Source: Thermodesulfobacteriota bacterium (GTDB taxonomy: Bacteria; Desulfobacterota; QYQD01). Taken from it: a stretch of 9,314 nt of DNA. The DNA is taken from positions 1 through 9,314 of the forward strand of contig JASEGX010000092.1 in the NCBI GenBank assembly GCA_030017815.1. Direction: 5' to 3'. Below, in pieces: positions 1-5,818 of this stretch; position 1 is the stretch's first letter; every line of letters begins with the position of its first letter. A model generated the notes under the pieces. The model was not told the origin of the DNA, made no database searches, and saw only the letters and a program-made list of their open reading frames with translations. The translations under genes were made by a program, and so were the position numbers.

Positions 1-575
1 TGCTCAGATTGATAAACTGAAATAGGTCTGCCGGTCAGGCGAAATACCTCGAGGGCCCGCAAGATGCGCACCTTATCGTGGCCGTGGATCTTCTCCGCGG
101 CCTCCGGATCTACCTCTTTCAATTCCGCATAGAGGCGCTCCAGACCGCTTTTTTCCATTTCGTCCCGTAGCGTCTGGCGTACGGCCTCGTCGGTAGCCGG
201 AAGATAAAAAAGGCCGCGCGTCAGGGCCTTGATATAAAGGCCGGTCCCTCCCACTACGAAGGCGCATTTCTCCCGCCCGGATATATCCCCGATAATCCTT
301 TCCGCATCCTGCCGGTAGCGGGCGGCATTATACACCTCATCCGGATATACAATATCCAGGAGATGGTGCGGTACCAATTTTCTTTCCTCTGCTGAAGGCT
401 TGGCCGTGCCGATATCCATCAGCTTATAGACCTGCATGGAATCGGCATTTATGATCTCACCACCGAACTCCCGGGCGAGTATAATGGACAGGCTGGTCTT
501 TCCAACCCCCGTCGGCCCGGCAACGATAATCAGCGGTGTTTTACTATTTACGTTTGAAGCCTTTTTCCAGTTCAT
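1..575 (-). CDS. miaA: tRNA dimethylallyltransferase MiaA (3' end cut by window edge)
   Basis: MiaA transfers a dimethylallyl group from DMAPP to N6 of adenosine 37 in tRNAs that read codons starting with U, which steadies codon-anticodon pairing. I translated this from the minus strand: 191 codons are visible of a family length near 300. The P-loop GPTGVGKT lies at residues 20-27, the NADSMQVY substrate motif at 43-50 followed by DIGTAKP at 54-60, HHLLD at 70-74, and GGTGLYIKAL at 109-118. The final visible residues include the conserved VRILRALEV stretch. The start is the ATG at 575-573, which gives a 12-residue lead before the first beta strand. It lies inside the mutL reading frame, so the two genes overlap by 32 bases, consistent with coupled translation; mutL-miaA is a widely conserved pair. 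The missing part includes the rest of the C-terminal region. No frameshift is seen. Confidence 0.96.
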   Translation of the reverse strand, partial: MNWKKASNVNSKTPLIIVAGPTGVGKTSLSIILAREFGGEIINADSMQVYKLMDIGTAKPSAEERKLVPHHLLDIVYPDEVYNAARYRQDAERIIGDISGREKCAFVVGGTGLYIKALTRGLFYLPATDEAVRQTLRDEMEKSGLERLYAELKEVDPEAAEKIHGHDKVRILRALEVFRLTGRPISVYQSE

Positions 576-2304
576 AGTACGTGTAGAGTTGCCGGATGGG
601 CCGGCCATGTGGACAGTTTGAAGAAACGGGACAGGAGTTAAGCTGCTGCAAAAGGCTCTCCATTTCCTCGACCGTCAGCGGTTGCCCGGCTTTTATGGCG
701 GCGTGGCAGGCCATGAGGGCCAGGATATCATTAAGGAGTCTTTCGTCCAGGAACGAGCTTCCGGCAGAGGCCATGATGGCCAGGGCCGATTCCACCAATT
801 CCTTTATATCCCGGTTAGCGAGTATGGCAGGCGTAGCCCGGATGACAAAGGTTTCTCCACCAAACGGTGCTATCTCCATCCCCAATGCGGCAAAATCCGC
901 AAGATGCCCGGATAAGACATCTTTCTCAGATCGGGCCAGTTCCAGGGTTATAGGGAGGAGGAGTTGCTGGCTATCAATTCCACCTTTCTGGAGGCTGCTT
1001 TTGAGACTTTCAAAAAGGACGCGTTCGTGAGCGGCATGCTGGTCGATGATAATCAGCCCTTCTTCCGACTGGCAAAGGAGGTAACTTTCGGCCAACTGGC
1101 CGATAAGTCGCAATTCAGAAGGTGATGGTTGGGTCAATGGAAGAGAACCGGCGTATGGAGACGCTTTTTCCTGCACACTAACCCCGGCTCTTAGAGGTTC
1201 TTCAGAAAAGAGGCCCTGTGTTTGGTGGATAGTCCCGCCGTAGGCAGATTTATCAGGTTTTCTATATGGTTCCCGTGCCCGGTGTGTTTCAGCCGTTTTC
1301 GGTTCCCCGACCTTTTGCCGGGAAAGAATGGCTGCACGTATGCCTTCACTGACCATCTGATGTATCAATTTTGGTTCCTTGAAACGGACCTCATGTTTGG
1401 TCGGGTGCACATTTACATCCACCCCGGCTGGAGGAAGTATTACGTAGAGGGCTCCGACCGGATAGCGTCCCTTCATAAGGAAACTTCCATAGGCCTCGAG
1501 GACGGCATGCTGGATGATCCGGTCACGTACAAAGCGTCCGTTGATAAAGATGCAGAGGGATCGTAAGGAAGCCCGGTTTATCTCCGGTTTTGCCACATAA
1601 CCGGAGAGGGTTATCTCTCCGCAGGCATTTGACACCGGGATCAGATTTCTGGTGTGGTCAAGACGAAATATGGCCTGCAGGCGATCTTCGAGCTTTTCGC
1701 CGGCTGAGGAGGTGAACACCCCGCGCCCATCATTAGAGAAGATAAATTGCACAGTGCAGGCGGCAAGCGCCATGTGCTCGACGACGTCCTGAATATGCCC
1801 GGTCTCCGTGCTGTATGACTTGAGAAACTTCCGGCGGGCCGGCAGGTTGCCGAAGAGATCCCCGACTTCAACTACTGTCCCCTCCGGGCACCCTGTTTCC
1901 AGAACTTCTTTTATGCGGCCATAATGGATGGTAACCCGATGCCCGGATAGATCCCCGCGGCGGCGGGATATCAAGGCCATTCTGGAGACGGAGGCGATAC
2001 TGGGCAGGGCCTCACCCCTGAATCCCAGGGTATTAATGTGGAACAAGTCCGTATCAGTCGCAATCTTGCTGGTGGCGTGGCGTTCCAGGGAAAGGAGGAT
2101 GTCCTCGCGATCCATTCCCTCGCCATTGTCCATAACCCGGATAAGCTGCTGCCCGCCGCCTTTTACCTCTACCTCTATACGCTTCGCCCGGGCATCCAGG
2201 GCGTTTTCGATGAGTTCTTTTACCACCGAGGCCGGGCGTTCGATGACTTCTCCGGCCGCAATCTGATTGGTAAGGGATTCAGGGAGTATCTTTATCTTAG
2301 CCAC
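544..2304 (-). CDS. mutL: DNA mismatch repair protein MutL, endonuclease type
   Basis: MutL is the ATP-driven matchmaker of methyl-independent mismatch repair; it links MutS to strand incision. Counting from the GTG at 2304 (586 residues), the N-terminal GHKL ATPase shows ELIENALDA with the catalytic Glu near 33, DNGEGM at 59-64, TSKI at 78-81 and GFRGEAL at 94-100. A variable linker spans about 330-395. The C-terminal domain carries the metal-binding endonuclease signature DQHAAHERVLFE (421-432), an ACHAAIKAGQ motif and CPHGRP (564-569). These are typical of MutL that nicks DNA itself in organisms without MutH. QQLLLP near 446-451 resembles the sliding-clamp motif of the Bacillus protein. 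I prefer the GTG start because it yields MAKIKILPE, the usual family N-terminus. The frame also stays open to a TTG at 2331, giving nine extra residues that lie in a dispersed repeat. Neither start has a clear Shine-Dalgarno sequence. Confidence 0.96.
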   Translation of the reverse strand: MAKIKILPESLTNQIAAGEVIERPASVVKELIENALDARAKRIEVEVKGGGQQLIRVMDNGEGMDREDILLSLERHATSKIATDTDLFHINTLGFRGEALPSIASVSRMALISRRRGDLSGHRVTIHYGRIKEVLETGCPEGTVVEVGDLFGNLPARRKFLKSYSTETGHIQDVVEHMALAACTVQFIFSNDGRGVFTSSAGEKLEDRLQAIFRLDHTRNLIPVSNACGEITLSGYVAKPEINRASLRSLCIFINGRFVRDRIIQHAVLEAYGSFLMKGRYPVGALYVILPPAGVDVNVHPTKHEVRFKEPKLIHQMVSEGIRAAILSRQKVGEPKTAETHRAREPYRKPDKSAYGGTIHQTQGLFSEEPLRAGVSVQEKASPYAGSLPLTQPSPSELRLIGQLAESYLLCQSEEGLIIIDQHAAHERVLFESLKSSLQKGGIDSQQLLLPITLELARSEKDVLSGHLADFAALGMEIAPFGGETFVIRATPAILANRDIKELVESALAIMASAGSSFLDERLLNDILALMACHAAIKAGQPLTVEEMESLLQQLNSCPVSSNCPHGRPIRQLYTYYELEKGFKRK

Positions 2305-2420
2305 AAAGGCACCAAGACACAAAGAGATCAAAAATTATAGAATTAGTAAACCACAAAGCCATTCACGAATTCCTTTCGCAGATGCGCCATAGGCGTGCGT
2401 GCCTCCGTGTCTTTGTGGCA
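2300..2420. repeat. Small inverted-repeat element at the mutL start
   Basis: The left end, GCCACAAAGGCACCAAGACAC at 2300-2320 in two parts (GCCACAAAGG then CACCAAGACAC), matches the reverse complement of 2400-2420 at 17 of 21 positions. The two arms enclose about 79 bases, which include a further direct copy of CCACAAAG at 2351-2358. No open reading frame sits inside. The layout is that of a short non-autonomous repeat. Similar CACAAAG/CACGAAGGCAC-type repeats are, from memory, widely scattered in Desulfobacterota and other environmental genomes. The left arm overlaps the GTG start codon of mutL. I cannot show mobility from a single copy. Confidence 0.55.
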
Positions 2421-2430
2421 AATTTGGTTC

Positions 2431-2445
2431 TCCGCCTTCGGCGGA
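2431..2445. other. Stem-loop just after the M23 peptidase gene
   Basis: A perfect 6-bp stem (TCCGCC and GGCGGA) with a three-base loop lies seven bases beyond the stop of the peptidase gene at 2452. On the transcribed strand it is followed by GAACCAAATTT rather than a run of T, so it is a poor intrinsic terminator. It could protect the 3' end of the message or simply be part of the adjacent repeat region. Confidence 0.4.
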
Positions 2446-2451
2446 CCCGGG

Positions 2452-3792
2452 TTAGGATAATTTTAAAAGGACATTATCCTGGATCCAGTGTTTGTCCCAC
2501 CATTCAACCGGGTTGACAAATGTCCCGCCTACCAGCATGGAAAAGTGGAGGTGGTCGCCGCCGGCCAGACCGGTAGCCCCTGAGCAGCCCAACCCCATCC
2601 CCTTTTCCACCATCTGCCCGGGAGCGACATTGATGCTGCTTAAGTGGGCATACAGACTGAATATCCCCTGCCCGTGGTCCATGATAACGGTATTTCCGTA
2701 GATACCGAGGTATCCGGTAAAGACAATTTTGCCGGTATTGGCGGCCTGGATAGGCACCCGTTCGTTTGAGGCCAAATCAATGCCCAGATGGACAGCACGG
2801 TCAATTTCCTGCCCGTTGTAGGTGTAGATACGCTGATCGGCAAAGAGGCCCATGGGCGCTGCGTTTTGCATACGCAGAAATGCCCCGGTCCAGAGCGGCC
2901 CGGCCTCAGAACGGGAACAGATCTCCGCCACTTTGCGGTCATTTTCAACCCTGATCTTGTGGTTAACCTGCACAAAGACCTCTTCATAATTCCCCTTAAG
3001 GTCTGGATAGTGTTGTATAAGCTCCGGCATCTTGGTCTGCAGAAAGGCCGGAGAGAGAGCGATCTTATCTACCCTGAATCGGCGAGTTTTTATACGATAT
3101 GCAAAGGGCACCCGGGCGGTATTACCGGCCTCGTCTCGAGCGGCAAGATATAGGGGGACATCAGCCGGGGCATCCCACGGCAGGGCGAAATAGGCTACAT
3201 AAACCCCTTTGGGGCCTTCTGGTTTTGGATAACCGCGGTAGAATTTTTTACCTACATAGACACCGCTGACCGGAACATCGTTCTCTGCCTGATAGACAAT
3301 AAGCCCGCTGCCCCCCAGGTTGATATTATGGGCGGTGCTCAGGGCATAAACGTCAGGCGGCCTGCTGTCAATGGAGACCTTTTTATCTATGATGCGCCTG
3401 TTGCCTGAAAACCACCCCCACCATGAATAATCCCGGACTGATACCCGGAGAACGGCCTCGCCATTAACCAGCCCCGCGCCAAGAGGGCGAAGCGTTACAG
3501 GCGTAGAGTGGCTTTTTATAATTCCTCTCAGCAGCAGACCTCCTCTGGGAAAAGACTGCCTTGCCACTTCCACCTTTTTACCCCCCTGGAGGAGGGTTAC
3601 TTCTATTTCCCTGAGTCCGGTCAGCCTGTCTTGAGCGGTAATGGTTATGGTTTTTTCCGTGCCTACGCGGTTAACATCAGGTGCAATGCGCACCTCCGGC
3701 TTAAAAAATTCAAATTTTAATACAACTACTGCAAGTATTAAAAGGAATATTAGTAGTCCAAATACAGTGATTGGAAGGCGGGATTTAGGCAT
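2452..3792 (-). CDS. Membrane-anchored M23 family metallopeptidase
   Basis: This is a predicted zinc peptidase of the LytM/lysostaphin type, which cuts peptide cross-links in peptidoglycan, here on the outer side of the inner membrane. The 446 residues start with a short basic N-terminus and one hydrophobic segment (about 8-25) that has no clear cleavage site, so it is probably a signal anchor. Residues about 33-235 look like two beta-rich, Ig-like domains: the first runs to about 143, and the second contains the AARDEAGNTARVPF strand pattern at 217-230. The peptidase domain (about 330-435) keeps all the key residues: H335 and D339 in HLGID, H383 in YAHLS, and H414 and H416 in DHLHF. It is therefore likely active, unlike EnvC or NlpD-type activators that have lost metal ligands. 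The start ATG has AAGGAG 13 bases upstream, which is rather far. It stands as a single gene between two repeat-rich gaps. The exact cell-wall role is unknown. Confidence 0.9.
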   Translation of the reverse strand: MPKSRLPITVFGLLIFLLILAVVVLKFEFFKPEVRIAPDVNRVGTEKTITITAQDRLTGLREIEVTLLQGGKKVEVARQSFPRGGLLLRGIIKSHSTPVTLRPLGAGLVNGEAVLRVSVRDYSWWGWFSGNRRIIDKKVSIDSRPPDVYALSTAHNINLGGSGLIVYQAENDVPVSGVYVGKKFYRGYPKPEGPKGVYVAYFALPWDAPADVPLYLAARDEAGNTARVPFAYRIKTRRFRVDKIALSPAFLQTKMPELIQHYPDLKGNYEEVFVQVNHKIRVENDRKVAEICSRSEAGPLWTGAFLRMQNAAPMGLFADQRIYTYNGQEIDRAVHLGIDLASNERVPIQAANTGKIVFTGYLGIYGNTVIMDHGQGIFSLYAHLSSINVAPGQMVEKGMGLGCSGATGLAGGDHLHFSMLVGGTFVNPVEWWDKHWIQDNVLLKLS

Positions 3793-3805
3793 AAGGCAAG
3801 ATTCA

Positions 3806-3811
3806 CTCCTT
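3806..3811 (-). promoter_or_regulatory. Ribosome binding site of the M23 gene (long spacing)
   Basis: AAGGAG on the minus strand lies 13 bases before the ATG at 3792. This is the only strong Shine-Dalgarno match upstream. The spacing is longer than the usual 5-9 bases, so translation may be weaker than the motif suggests. Confidence 0.5.
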
Positions 3812-3833
3812 TTGGGATGTTATAGCTTACGAA

Positions 3834-3860
3834 AGTATACCGAAACAGGCAAAACGTCAA
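3834..3860 (-). promoter_or_regulatory. Candidate sigma-70 type promoter for the M23 gene
   Basis: On the minus strand TTGACG (3860-3855) and TATACT (3839-3834) are separated by 15 bases, two fewer than ideal. Transcription would begin near 3827 and leave a leader of about 35 bases ahead of the ATG at 3792. The boxes are close to consensus, but the short spacer makes this only a candidate. Its place at the head of a lone gene after a long non-coding stretch supports it. Confidence 0.4.
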
Positions 3861-3895
3861 GTGTCCAGCAAATCCCAAATCCCGAGATAGAAAAT

Positions 3896-3943
3896 CGTCA
3901 TTGCGAGTGGAGCGAAGCAATCCCCCCTTTTAATAAAGGAGGG
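3896..3943 (+). repeat. Dispersed GTCATTGCG...GCAATC repeat with adjoining hairpin
   Basis: The block runs from CGTCATTGCGAG through AGCGAAGCAATCC. It has the same ends (GTCATTGCG and GCAATC) as the longer block at 7193-7254, which is in the opposite orientation. It is followed at once by a hairpin (3922-3930 pairing with 3935-3943, one mismatch, loop TAAT). Sequences of this kind recur, from memory, in many Desulfobacterota and other genomes; the number of copies in this genome cannot be seen here. Confidence 0.6.
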
Positions 3944-3964
3944 CCGGAATACATCTCACCTCAA

Positions 3965-4098
3965 TTTTTTTATACTAACTTGCGTTCAAATTCCCTTAAT
4001 CCCCCTTTTCAAAGGGGGAAATTATATCCCCCTCTTTGGAAAAGAGGGGTGAGGGGAGATTTTTTGGGTATATCTTTGATTACAACTTAGTATAAAAA
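3965..4098. repeat. Inverted-repeat-bounded segment with nested hairpins
   Basis: TTTTTATACTAACTTG (3966-3981) and CAACTTAGTATAAAAA (4083-4098) are inverted repeats that match at 15 of 16 positions across 101 bases. Between them are two strong stem-loops: CCCCCTT/AAGGGGG at 4001-4018 with a TTCA loop, and CCCCTCTT/AAGAGGGG at 4029-4049. The arrangement resembles a small non-autonomous element, or a hairpin repeat that has captured flanking copies. No coding potential is visible inside. Confidence 0.55.
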
Positions 4099-4114
4099 GG
4101 GGGATTTCGCATTT

Positions 4115-4135
4115 CCTCCCTTTGGAAAAGGGAGG
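4115..4135. repeat. Third GGGAGG-type stem-loop
   Basis: CCTCCCTT (4115-4122) pairs perfectly with AAGGGAGG (4128-4135) around the loop TGGAA. The loop is identical to that of the hairpin at 4029-4049, so the two are diverged members of one repeat family. It lies outside the inverted-repeat-bounded segment. It has no adjoining T-run in the dinB direction. Confidence 0.55.
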
Positions 4136-4265
4136 GTAGGAGGATTTTTAAATAATGTTTTTTGCGCAAAATCGCCGGGTTAGAGGTCAGTTCGAGTCAT
4201 GGCGGTTGGGTGATTCATTCACGGATGGGCAGGGAGAAAGTGACGCGTCAAATTCAGGGTGCTTG

Positions 4266-4294
4266 CGGTTCATCCCCACGCATGTGGGGAATGC
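4266..4294 (-). CRISPR. Solitary type I-E-like CRISPR repeat (no array)
   Basis: This 29-base unit reads on the minus strand as GCATTCCCCAC, then ATGC, then GTGGGGATGAACCG. The length, the central C/G-rich stem (TCCCCAC with GTGGGGA, four-base loop) and the terminal GATGAACCG match the well-known type I-E repeat family of 29 bases, whose Escherichia form ends GGGGATAAACCG. Only one copy is present. At the expected spacing of about 61 bases the next position on each side does not match: one side is dinB coding sequence and the other shares only the ending AACCG. No cas gene or leader is in the window. It lies 30 bases past the dinB stop. Confidence 0.6.
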
Positions 4295-4324
4295 TAATGA
4301 CATATGAAGATGTGACTCCGGTAA

Positions 4325-5503
4325 CTACAGGTTGCTGCCTCTGGTTATAATCTGTCTGCCCAGTTTCTCCCTGATCCGGTCAATGGCATGATCGACTCGT
4401 TCCAGTTTCTCTGTCTCTTTTTCCACGCCGGGTAGGAGAGAATATTGCTGCCCTTCACCAAAATTGGAGACGGCCAGCCCAATCAAACGCACGGGCGTCT
4501 TCAAATTATACCGTTCGAGAAGCATGACCGCGGTGTCATAGAGGATTTTAGTCGCACACGTGGCCTCTTTAAGGCTGTGGCTTCTGGTCACCAGGGCAAA
4601 GTCGCTGTGTTTAAGCTTTAAGGTTACGGTCCTTCCTTTTAACCCATGCCTGCGCAGCCGTTCCCCTACCTCTTCTGCCTGGGACAGGAGCTGCTTCTTA
4701 AGGATATTAATAGCGGTTGTGTCCTCAGGGAGGGTATCTTCACTGCCCATGGATTTGGCCGGGCTGCAAGGGATAACCGGTGAATCATCGATCCCCTGCG
4801 CCAATTCCACTAACCGCAGGCCATACTTGCCGAATTTCCTCTCCAAAAGCCCGGGCGGGAAACGCAGGATATCGGAAACGGCATAGATTCCCAGACTTCG
4901 GAGCGCCTCTTCAGATTTGGGGCCGACGCCGGGCAGTTTGCCGACCGGCAGGTCTTTCAAAAAACTCTGCACCTCTTCCGGTACGATCGTCAGCCCGTCA
5001 GGCTTTTCAAGGTCAGAGGCTATCTTGGCCAGAAACTTATTGGGGGCAATACCAATAGAGCAGGTCAGGCACGCCTCGGCGTATATTTTCCCTTTAATCT
5101 TACGAGCGGCCTGCGTAGTGTCCCCATGCAGCCTTTCCGTGCCCGCAAGATCGATAAAGGCCTCGTCGATGGATACCTGCTCGACCAGCGGCGATACGGC
5201 CTCCAGTATGGCCATCACCTTTTGTGATACCTCCTGATACCTTTCCATCCTGACCGGTAAAAAGATACCCTGCGGGCAGCGCTTTCTGGCCTCGAAGATA
5301 GGCATGGCCGACCGCACGCCGTATTTCCGGGCCTCATAAGAGGCGGTAGAGACGACGCCTCGTTTTGCGCCGCCCACGATAACCGGTTTGCCCTTAAGCG
5401 CCGGATTATCGGCCTGCTCTATCGCGGCAAAAAAGGCGTCCATATCCATGTGGAGGATAGTGCGGGAGAGGGGTAGTAGGGTGAGGGGCACATTCTCTCT
5501 CAT
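4325..5503 (-). CDS. dinB: DNA polymerase IV (Y-family translesion polymerase)
   Basis: DinB is a distributive, error-prone polymerase that copies past damaged bases, often under SOS control. The 392 residues show DMDAFFAAIE (20-29) with D20 as the first metal ligand and F25 at the steric-gate position, SYEARKYGVRSAMP (55-68), and SIDEAFIDL (111-119) with catalytic D113 and E114. The thumb helix-hairpin-helix contains KLPGVGPK (189-196), and the little finger spans about 245-350. QYSLL at 353-357 fits the sliding-clamp binding motif. The C-terminal tail LERVDHAIDRIREKLG (367-382) is of a kind seen in many bacterial DinB proteins. The ATG overlaps the stop of the upstream small gene as ATGA, indicating translational coupling, with only a weak AGG upstream. 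The N-terminus is about 12 residues longer than in E. coli. No LexA site is visible immediately upstream, since the gene is within an apparent operon. Confidence 0.95.
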   Translation of the reverse strand: MRENVPLTLLPLSRTILHMDMDAFFAAIEQADNPALKGKPVIVGGAKRGVVSTASYEARKYGVRSAMPIFEARKRCPQGIFLPVRMERYQEVSQKVMAILEAVSPLVEQVSIDEAFIDLAGTERLHGDTTQAARKIKGKIYAEACLTCSIGIAPNKFLAKIASDLEKPDGLTIVPEEVQSFLKDLPVGKLPGVGPKSEEALRSLGIYAVSDILRFPPGLLERKFGKYGLRLVELAQGIDDSPVIPCSPAKSMGSEDTLPEDTTAINILKKQLLSQAEEVGERLRRHGLKGRTVTLKLKHSDFALVTRSHSLKEATCATKILYDTAVMLLERYNLKTPVRLIGLAVSNFGEGQQYSLLPGVEKETEKLERVDHAIDRIREKLGRQIITRGSNL

Positions 5504-5811
5504 TCTGATGGGCCCTGTTTGCCCGCGGGTGCGGTGCTCTTTCTGCTCTTCCTGCGATCGAGCACCTCAACCAAAATGGGTAAAAGTACCAGCCCCCCGG
5601 GTAGGAGCAAGATGGATAAGGCGGGTATCCTTTTGGCGAGACGGGTAAAGTGTTTCTTCATGGCGGCCAGTTCTTCCTCTGTCCACCTGGCGTGCGTACC
5701 TTTCATAAGGATACGCATAAGATCCTGACCCCGGAGGACTTCATCCAGTATCTCATCCCGGTATCTTAAAAAAGTGGCCTTAGCCTCTGCCTTGAGATTT
5801 TTTAGATGCAT
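5500..5811 (-). CDS. Small LETM1-like membrane protein
   Basis: This 103-residue protein has a charged, helical N-terminal half (1-60), one hydrophobic segment (about 63-83), and a basic tail rich in Lys, Arg and Pro. The stretch HFTRLAKRIPALSILLLPGG (54-73) followed by VLLPIL resembles the core of the LETM1 family, where a helix is followed by a membrane segment with spaced prolines and a Gly or Glu. This family link rests on pattern recognition and was not searched. The function in bacteria is unknown; LETM1 itself is a mitochondrial inner-membrane protein tied to ion exchange and ribosome contact. The start is the ATG at 5811, seven bases after the der stop, with no clear Shine-Dalgarno sequence. 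The stop overlaps the dinB start as ATGA. The spacing puts it in an operon with der and dinB. Confidence 0.72.
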   Translation of the reverse strand: MHLKNLKAEAKATFLRYRDEILDEVLRGQDLMRILMKGTHARWTEEELAAMKKHFTRLAKRIPALSILLLPGGLVLLPILVEVLDRRKSRKSTAPAGKQGPSE

Positions 5812-5818
5812 AATGGCA

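Larger units (their letters stand above)
3793..4324. other. 532-base non-coding, repeat-rich region between dinB and the M23 gene
   Basis: I find no credible gene here. Open frames that cross it (for example 3641-4090 and 4162-4350 on the plus strand) have low-complexity, repeat-derived translations. From high to low coordinates it holds a lone CRISPR-like repeat (4294-4266), about 95 bases with no recognisable feature, a 12-base palindrome TTTTGCGCAAAA (4160-4171), G/C-rich hairpins (4135-4001), an inverted-repeat pair enclosing some of them, a GTCATTGCG-type repeat running into another hairpin (3943-3896), and the likely promoter of the M23 gene. No hairpin is followed by a T-run in the dinB direction, so I could not assign a terminator. 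Confidence 0.7.

Noticed and set aside
596..1030. Plus-strand open frame of 144 codons inside mutL
   Set aside because: It is antisense to well-conserved MutL C-terminal sequence and its translation has no recognisable features.
3641..4090. Plus-strand open frame of 149 codons
   Set aside because: Its first part is the complement of the M23 gene and the rest is made of intergenic repeats and hairpins; no start signal or family resemblance.
4172..4215. tRNA-like piece with TTCGAGTC resembling a T-loop
   Set aside because: The flanking bases do not form a T-stem and no acceptor, D or anticodon arm can be built.
4203..4231. Possible second, degenerate CRISPR repeat one period from the lone unit
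   Set aside because: Only the CGGTT end agrees (63 bases away); the remaining positions match at about chance level and the stem is absent.
4266..4294. Reading the lone palindrome simply as the dinB terminator
   Set aside because: The stem is not followed by a T-run on the dinB strand, and the exact 29-base length with GATGAACCG ending is explained better by a CRISPR repeat.
4162..4350. Plus-strand open frame of 62 codons across the lone CRISPR repeat
   Set aside because: It runs through the repeat and into the antisense of dinB; no ribosome binding site or homology pattern.
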